DNA from: Margaritispora aquatica
Taxonomy: Eukaryota; Ascomycota; Leotiomycetes; Helotiales; Discinellaceae
NCBI GenBank assembly: GCA_007644065.1
Contig: VJWN01000011.1
Coordinates: 744,001-808,000 of the forward strand
Direction of reading: 5' to 3'
Length of the DNA stretch: 64,000 bases
Both the position numbers and the translations under genes were made by a program. A model generated the notes under the pieces. It worked only from the letters and a program-made list of their open reading frames with translations. It was not told the DNA's origin and made no database searches. Below, in pieces: positions 57,539 to 64,000 of this stretch (the first letter of the stretch is position 1; the number at the start of each line of letters is the position of its first letter).

Positions 57539-60074
57539 TTAACGATTCAATCCCTTCTCCCTCATAAAACACGCCGCCACCAAGCTCAAACAGATCAATC
57601 CAACACTGAAGCCGAAAGCCGCATTGGTAGCTCTGGCATAACACTCCCTCACCACCTCCCTAACGCCCGGCTCCAGCGTCTTGATAAAATCCAAGCTTTG
57701 CCTGACCTTCTCCACAATCTCATTCGCATCGTTCCCAGGATCAAGGCGCAGCTCAAGCTGTGTACGCAAAGCTTGCTGGACAATAGTTGATGCGATGGAG
57801 ACACCGACGACAGAGCCGAGAGAGCGGAACAAATACGTGCACGCTGTAGCGATGGCTTGGTCTTCTGGCGCGGCATTGGCGATTACATTTATGAGCGTTG
57901 TTGTTATTGCTAGAGGATTAGGTGTGAGCTCATGACTTTAAGCGAAATGGCTTTTGAGAGGGTGAGCTTACCAGAACCAGCCCCGAAAGCACCCAAGCCA
58001 AACCCAACCACCATTCCCCAAACTTCACTTACCACCAAGCCCGAAGTTGTAAGAACGACTAGACTTCCTGCTACACCACAGACCAAGCTCCATACAGTCA
58101 ACCAGTAGTACCTACCTGTTCTCTGCATTATTATCCCACCGAATAAAGAGCCACTAACTGAACATAACATTGCGGGGATAAGCTGCAGACCGGCAGAGGT
58201 GGCACTCATGCCGTTCACGGCCTGAAAATATAGTGGGAGATAGAACATAGCGCCTATATGAGCCGCAAGGGAGAAGAAGTTTGAGAGGTAAGAGGCGAGG
58301 AGGGAGCGTTGGAATATGATACTGTGGGTTGATTAGCGAAGCACAAAAGCATAACTGACGAGCTGCCAAGACGTCATGTCTTGCAGCTCCTTCGAGAAAG
58401 AAGGAGAGTATCTTGAGAAATAGGAACGACACTTACTGTCCCGGAGCAAAAGGATGCTCAGCAATTTTCATCTCAACAAAGACAAAAATCCCAAAGAGTG
58501 GCAAGGATACAGCCAAAAACGTCAACGTATACGCATCGATCCACGCATAATTTGATCCTCTATCCAAGCCAACCAGCAAGCAAAAGACGGCACTGATCAG
58601 CGTCAATGCGCCAGCAAAATCGATCTTTTGCAGCTTCAGCATCCAGTGCGTCTGTGATGTCGACACGGGAAGGTCGAGCACAAGATACACGGTCAAGCAG
58701 GCAATAAGCGTCAGTGGGAATTGGCCTATAAATGCCCAGCGCCAGCCGATTGAATCGGAGAGAATGCCACCTAGAGGAGCACCCATGGAGGCACCGAGAG
58801 CGTAGACGAGGTTCATGTATCCTTGCCATGTTCCTCGCTCGCGAAGCGTGATGATGTCGCTGAAGAGAATCGACACGACGGTCGTCATGCCTCCACCTCC
58901 AATGCCTGTGTTGTGTCAGTTTGATTCCCTTCTATCTTGTTTCTCTAATCTCATCTTCTATTCTTCCAATTTTTATCGTTGCCTTCTCAAATCACCCAAA
59001 CCAAGTGATTCAATAAACGCAACGCTCTCATATTGATTAAAGGAAACTTCACTCACCAGCAAAAGCCCTAGCAGCAACCAACTCCTCCAGATTCCTCGCC
59101 AATCCACAAAACAGACACCCAAGCCCAAAGACAAGGTAAGCGAACATCAGACATGGCTTTCGTCCAAATATATCGCTTAATTTACCGTACAGAGGTTGGA
59201 ATGAGGTTAATGTCAAGAAATACCTGTGTCATGTCAGTGAAAATACATATATAAAGGATGAAGCAAGTGTCTCATATCGAGGGGGAAATATATGAAATAT
59301 ATAAAATATAGAAGATAAGATTACATAGTGGGTTGTGTGATGCATGGAGACTTACGCGGTAGCTATCCAAGATGTGTTGTTCAAGGCATTGAGATCGCTG
59401 CCGATTTTGCCGTACGAGGAAACAATAATAGTTTGGTCCGCTGCGCTGAGGAGGATCTGTGACGTGCTTATATTAGTGTTATTCCCTTTCTCTCCCAATC
59501 ATTTCATCATGGCCCTTAAGAGTTCAGCTCGTCCGCTGCTTGTCTCCTCAAACATATCTCAATACTCTGTTCCTTCTCTTTCGCCTCTACATACAAACGA
59601 CTCAGCAGAATATCACCTCAACTCTCTAATCGTCTTACATCTGGTTCCAACCAAGTCCCCCAAAATGAAAGAGAAGGAAAGACTCACACCCAAAGCGACA
59701 GCCGGAAACAATAACCCCATCCTCTGCTTTACCTCCCCATTGACACTTTCCCTCCTCCCAGCACTCACACCCTCATCGCCACAACCATAGCCCTCTTCAA
59801 TTCCATCATCCACGTCAACCTCGTCCTCGCCATCGCCTTTATACCCTTCTTCCTCTGCATCCACATCTGTAGTCCGCTTCCAATTAACAGTCCCATAGCC
59901 AGTCCTGTTTCCGTTACCTTGAATTTCGATCTCGTCTCTCAATGGCGATTGCCCGGTAGGAGAGGGAAGCAGAGAGCTATTCTCGTTGATGGCTGTGGCG
60001 TTGTTGTTGTTGGTGGTGGTTGTGATATCGCTCACACCCTGTCGTTGGGTGTTGCCATTGGAGATGACACCCAT
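57539..60074 (-). CDS. MFS transporter, DHA2/VBA type (614 aa)
   Basis: Major facilitator, 14-helix drug:H+ antiporter 2 group, which in fungi includes multidrug exporters and vacuolar basic amino-acid transporters (Vba). Six exons on the minus strand: 60074-59688, 59456-59356, 59223-59057, 58905-58437, 58321-57972 and 57909-57539. Family features in order: an acidic, Asn-rich cytosolic N-terminus of about 120 residues with poly-Asn/Thr; helix 1 with PAVALGILLSAADQTIIVSSYGKIG; NTSWIATAYFLT; motif A GKLSDIFGRKP; motif B-like LVAARAFAGIGGGGM; motif C-like MNLVYALGASMGAPLGGILSD; and a C-terminal TATACTYLFRSLGSVVG-type helix. Many introns interrupt helices, and all phases agree. The acidic Asn-rich N-terminus resembles Vba-type proteins, but the substrate is not settled by sequence. 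Confidence 0.9.
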
Positions 60075-61115
60075 CCTCAACTCTCCAAAAGATGCAATCC
60101 CACACAATCGAGATCTCCAAAGCGCTGGCTCTCACCCGATTTGACTTGTATCAGAAGATCAAACAAGCAAATAAATCTCCAAAGCACACAATACACAACA
60201 CAGCAACACAAGAAACAAACCCCTCAAGTCATCAGGAGATGGATTGATCCAAAACAACAAAGAAAGACACCACAACTTGTTGGAGTGAGCTTCGAGACAA
60301 TAAGAATAAGCATGGAAATAGCAAGAAAAGTCAAGTTCATTCCCCGTGCCAACATAGCTTGGTAGTAAGCCTCCACCTTATATCCCACTCTCCAGTGAGG
60401 TAAGATCTTATGAACAAGGAATGAAAAGATATCGTGCCGTACCGTGCTACCCTACCCGGTACAAGATCCTGGGCAGGGCAACCTAACCTTATCTCCGAGA
60501 CATAGCTACAACGGTATATCTAAGCGGATTACCGCACCGAATCCCGACTCAATAAACCAAAAAATCATTATGTTTCAAACAATGAAGATACTCCCATGGC
60601 GTATGGATCAGAAATTTTGTTAGGTCAGTGAGCAAATTGAAGCGGCAGCAGGTAAGATGCTTAAGGGGGTACCTTGGTTATTTTATTTGTACATTGTCAC
60701 GTGTGGGTCTCCTTGCATCTTAAGGTAGTTGAGATGAACCTGATGTCACCAAAACAAACTAGGTAGTGGAAGGAACATGATTGATCTATCTGTCGTTTCA
60801 TTTCTGCAAGCTATTTTCATTCAAAACGCTAATGCAATTCCCACCCATATCTCGCGAATCGCTTCCTTTCATGTCTCCCACCAGCCCTTGCACTCTCTAT
60901 CTTGGTCGATTACCTCTAACTACCTGTTATGAACCAAGCTCGCCGCCGCTGTCCTTTTGGACAATCCTTGCCAAATGCTGGAGGGCTTCCCTAGAGAGCA
61001 CGGCGCATTTATTTCTGGTGATATGTAGTAAAGTGACAAAAACGCCATTACGATGCATGCGAGTATAATTTGATGCCGATTTCAACTATTCTTCGCCAAC
61101 TCGGTCGGTCCGGTT
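60075..61115. other. Intergenic region, 1.0 kb
   Basis: MFS promoter on one side and 3' flank of exportin-T on the other. One TAAGGTAGTT copy at 60721 and several ACCGT/ACCCT-like repeats near 60430-60475. No gene seen. Confidence 0.4.
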
Positions 61116-64000
61116 TCAAACCCGCTGTCTTAAGAAGGTTTGAAGGAAACCAGCGAGAGTCTTCCGATCCGTCATAGTAGTGAGAGCCTTGATGAACTCG
61201 CTGCCATCAATGCCGAGTGAGGGGAAGAATGATTGCTGGAGATGTTGGAGGAACATCTCGCCAGTCTTTGTGTAAATAGCTTGTTCTAAGGCAGCAATTT
61301 CAATGAGAACTTGCTTTGCTTGGACATCTACCCCAGGGCGGAAGGTCGGTTGATAGAGTATCTCCCAGCAGATCGGGTGGAAGGTGTTTATCAGATATTG
61401 ATCGAAGCCCGGAAAGGCGGGTGAAGGTGCCACAGCAGAAGGGGGTTTGCCCAGTTCTACAACATTCGGTCCTCCCCATAGGTTCGCCATTATCGTGATG
61501 ACTGAAAAAGCAAGACGGCTTGCAGGCATGGAATCACTAGAAACTGATCTAGCTAAGCCTGTAATGGAAGAGATTACAGGTTCAAAGAAAGCTTGATTAG
61601 TCTCGCTTACGAGGACCGACCCAAGTTCATTGTTGAGTATGATTTGAATAAAGGTCAAATATTCTCGTCGTAGCTCATTGAGCTGAATGGCATCATCAGT
61701 CCCTGTAACAGGCTCATTCAACCCAGCAAAGACTCTCTGTATGAGCGGCGTGAGCAAAGAATCCAGCACTGAGTAAATATCCTTCTTGAAGCCAAAGATG
61801 ACTTGATCTAGAAGGCGGAGGAACATGGCCATCTCATCCTTAGAAGAATTTCCTGACAACAGGCCATCAATCCAACGAGTAAGTAAAGGTAACATTCCAA
61901 TACCTATAACGCCCATGAGTCTAGAGAAGGAAGCTCGTGCAGCAGTTCGGATGTCAAAAGAAGACCTAAGCGCCTCGAGAGCAATGAGAATAGCCTCTGC
62001 CGCTCGTCCAAACTCTTCCCTCACTGCCTGCGATGGGGCATTGTGTGCTGTTGCAGCATTTCCTGGAGTCCAATCGGAGAAGCCATGAGCCAATGTACCA
62101 AGGGCCATAATAACGTGATGAATCTGTTGAATAGCTAGAGCATCTCCAGTCTTTGCACTCTCGAGATTTCTTTCTATATCCGCAAACAAAGGATTCATAA
62201 TTGTGCGAACATATAACATTTGCTTTTCCACAGGCGTGGTGGAAAGCGATGAAATGTTTCCAATTGCTTCGAACAAGTATAGTTGTCCATTGAAAGCAGC
62301 ATCTGCAGAATGATCACTCTCTTCAGATGACATGTCATCGTCGGCAGTCTCGTTAGGGATTTCGGCCTTGATTGGTAAAAGGTCGCTGATAGATTCAATG
62401 ACCGTCTCGGCGACATTGCCAACATGAGCTCGAAGATGCTTGACAAAACGATGGAATAAGTACCACGAGCGAGTTCTCACTCGAATGTGATTATGATGCA
62501 CTAAACGTACGAAGTGCTCAAGAACTTGTCCAATATAAACTGTCTGGTTTTCAAAGAAAGAGCAATATCGAACACAAATCTCCATATATTGTAGTTGAAT
62601 GGCAGGGTGAGCAAAGTTTGCAATTCCTAGAGTCTGTTAGTGATGCATTGAACAAGCAGGATTTTACCAACTTACCGGATTCAACCATCTTAGACATCAT
62701 GGAGATCAATCGTTCAGAAGCTATGTTAGACGGTTGACTCTTCGAGTAGAGGCCACCGTTAGCGATAGTGAGCTCTCCAAACAGGTACATCTCGTGAAGA
62801 GCCAGGTCGAGATCACGCCAATCCATTTGGCCACCTTGCTGATCCAGCTGTTGAAATGTATTGCCCACAACATTGCTTAGGATATCGATGTAAAGATTCT
62901 GATCTACTGCGGCCACACTCTTCTGCAATACCTGCAAGCGTTTTCGAAGCTCCTGGAATTCTGCTTCATCGGTCTGTTCGTCTTCATTTCCCCATGACGA
63001 AGTCTCATCATATCTCATTTTCTGAATTATAGCATTCAAGATGGGAGGTAGCATAGCAGAGTACTCAGCAGGAAGGGGTTGTTTCTTCCGCAAAAATGTG
63101 AGGAGATCGGTGAGAGATGATATAACAGTTGAGCTTATTTCGTCGTACTCGTCGGAAAGAAAGCGGAGAAGAAGTGGTAGGAAGGACTGGATGAGTTGCT
63201 CTGCTTGTACTTTTGTTTCTGCGCTCGCTTGATTATCTTCTAACACTTTAACAATGTCAAACACCACGTTGTTCACAAGCTTTGCGACAGCCTCTGCTAA
63301 GTCTGTATCATAACTAGATGTGGTACGCAGATCATGCAGAGCTGGACTTGCAATAAGTTGGGAGATAACTTCTCCTAGATTTAGGAAAACAATCATTGCT
63401 ATCTTGTCAGAGGCCTTCATCTTCTTTGCCACAATCTCGGTGAAGGTGTCTATAGCGGCGTCTCGAACTCTGTCCTCCCTGTTGGAGGGGTTGATCCGGC
63501 CGACTAGCTGGAACAGTACGTTCAAGAGATTTTGGTTGACAATCAAGGATATGTCGATCCAGCTAACCCACTTCCCAATAACTTTGAGGCACATCTCAAC
63601 AACTGCATCGTCTTGTTCCTGATATTGGGTCAGGATTTGGAGCCACGAGGAAGCAATTTTTGGAACGTCTCGTGCACGCATGATATCCTTCAACTCTGTA
63701 TTACGCCGAGACTCCTCCGTTTGTCGAGTAACGAGAACGTCCGCAATCTCATCATGGATAGAGCCAAGAATTCGTAGATATAGCACCGTTCCAGCAAGAT
63801 TGTCCCTCGATCCCGTTCCTTGACTGGCCAAAGCCAGAAAGTCGTCCACGAAACTCTCCCAACCCTGCTTGTAAAGAGCTATGAACAGAAACGTCAAGGT
63901 TTGCGTGAGTTTGTTCTGTAAACTCGGTGGATCCAGCTGGGCTTGACTGCCCGAAGCATACGTGCCTCTAACATATTCGAGCAGTGTCTCTTTCACTTGT
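61116..64000 (-). CDS. LOS1: Exportin-T (Los1), 5' end outside the window
   Basis: tRNA export karyopherin: with Ran-GTP it carries mature tRNA out of the nucleus. The frame is open at the window edge, so the start is missing; 944 codons including the stop are present (exons from the edge to 62676, then 62626-61116) of an expected total of about 1,020-1,030 aa. The 49-nt intron has a GTAAGTTGG donor and a CACTAACAGACTCTAG branch/acceptor; splicing gives ESGIANFAHPAIQLQYMEI. Family features: helical HEAT-like repeats throughout, an Exportin-1-type region with WWE-like WESFVDDFLAL, LYLRILGSIHDEIADVL, WVSWIDISLIVNQNLL, DTFTEIVAKKM, and a C-terminus GFLQTFLRQRV. An acidic insertion lies at about two-thirds (ETADDDMSSEESDHSAD). 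It is close in length and motif order to fungal Los1. Confidence 0.9.

Noticed and set aside
1..64000. tRNA, rRNA, CRISPR array or intact transposon
   Set aside because: No sequence of these types was recognised by eye. Hand reading can miss a tRNA with an intron, so a tRNA search program would be the decisive check.

Overview
The window is nuclear DNA of a filamentous ascomycete (Pezizomycotina). Genes sit on both strands with gaps of 0.3-2 kb. Introns are short (mostly 45-150 nt), with GTAAGT/GTATGT-type donors, CTAAC/CTGAC-like branch sites and YAG acceptors. The gene set is fungal: Hsp104, a mitochondrial mL67/Mhr1 protein, a CSN1 subunit, a Zn2Cys6 regulator, 2EXR and DUF6594 proteins. 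A Leotiomycete is my best guess from the style of these families, but the sequence does not prove it. Exon boundaries below were worked out by hand from splice signals, reading frame and family motifs; in every spliced model the exon lengths sum to a whole number of codons.

Layout. 0.3-2.1 kb: two-exon orphan protein. 3.7-5.9 kb: FAD monooxygenase with an odd downstream reading frame that may be spliced onto it. 6.4-8.0 kb: RRM protein (-). 8.0-12.8 kb: the longest gene-poor stretch, with microsatellites, ACCTA-type repeats and a perfect 23-bp palindrome. 12.8-18.2 kb: two-dsRBD protein (+), tRNA 2'-phosphotransferase Tpt1 (-), F-box-like protein (+), and a kinase-like protein whose N-terminus is frameshifted. 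18.6-23.8 kb: large membrane protein and a small Ala-rich secreted protein, both (-). 26.1-30.5 kb: HSP104 (-) diverging from mL67/MHR1 (+). 30.7-38.1 kb: P-loop sulfotransferase-like gene (-) and a Zn2Cys6 transcription factor (+). 38.8-46.1 kb: CSN1 (+), EFG1 (-) and SEA4/Mio (+), a housekeeping block. 47-57.2 kb: accessory block with two 2EXR genes, a DUF6594 membrane protein, a retropepsin-like protein and an amino-acid permease. 57.5-60.1 kb: MFS transporter (-). 61.1-64 kb: exportin-T, cut by the window edge.

How the genes relate. There is no secondary-metabolite cluster. Several divergent pairs probably share promoters: Tpt1/F-box, Hsp104/mL67, EFG1/SEA4 and retropepsin/permease. RNA-related functions recur (RRM, dsRBD, Tpt1, EFG1, mL67, exportin-T), but I see no evidence of one pathway. 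The permease, the MFS transporter and SEA4 (TORC1 amino-acid signalling) all touch amino-acid homeostasis, which may be coincidence.

The most interesting points are: a 2EXR gene with an in-frame TAG exactly where the conserved domain starts, which could also serve as a 3' splice site, inside a segment bounded by 29/30-identical direct repeats; a one-base frameshift at the N-terminus of a kinase-like gene; very small exons coding a P-loop and part of a zinc cluster; a stand-alone retropepsin-like protein with a DTQC active-site motif; and a 10-mer present four times, only between genes. No rRNA, tRNA, CRISPR array or intact transposon was recognised.
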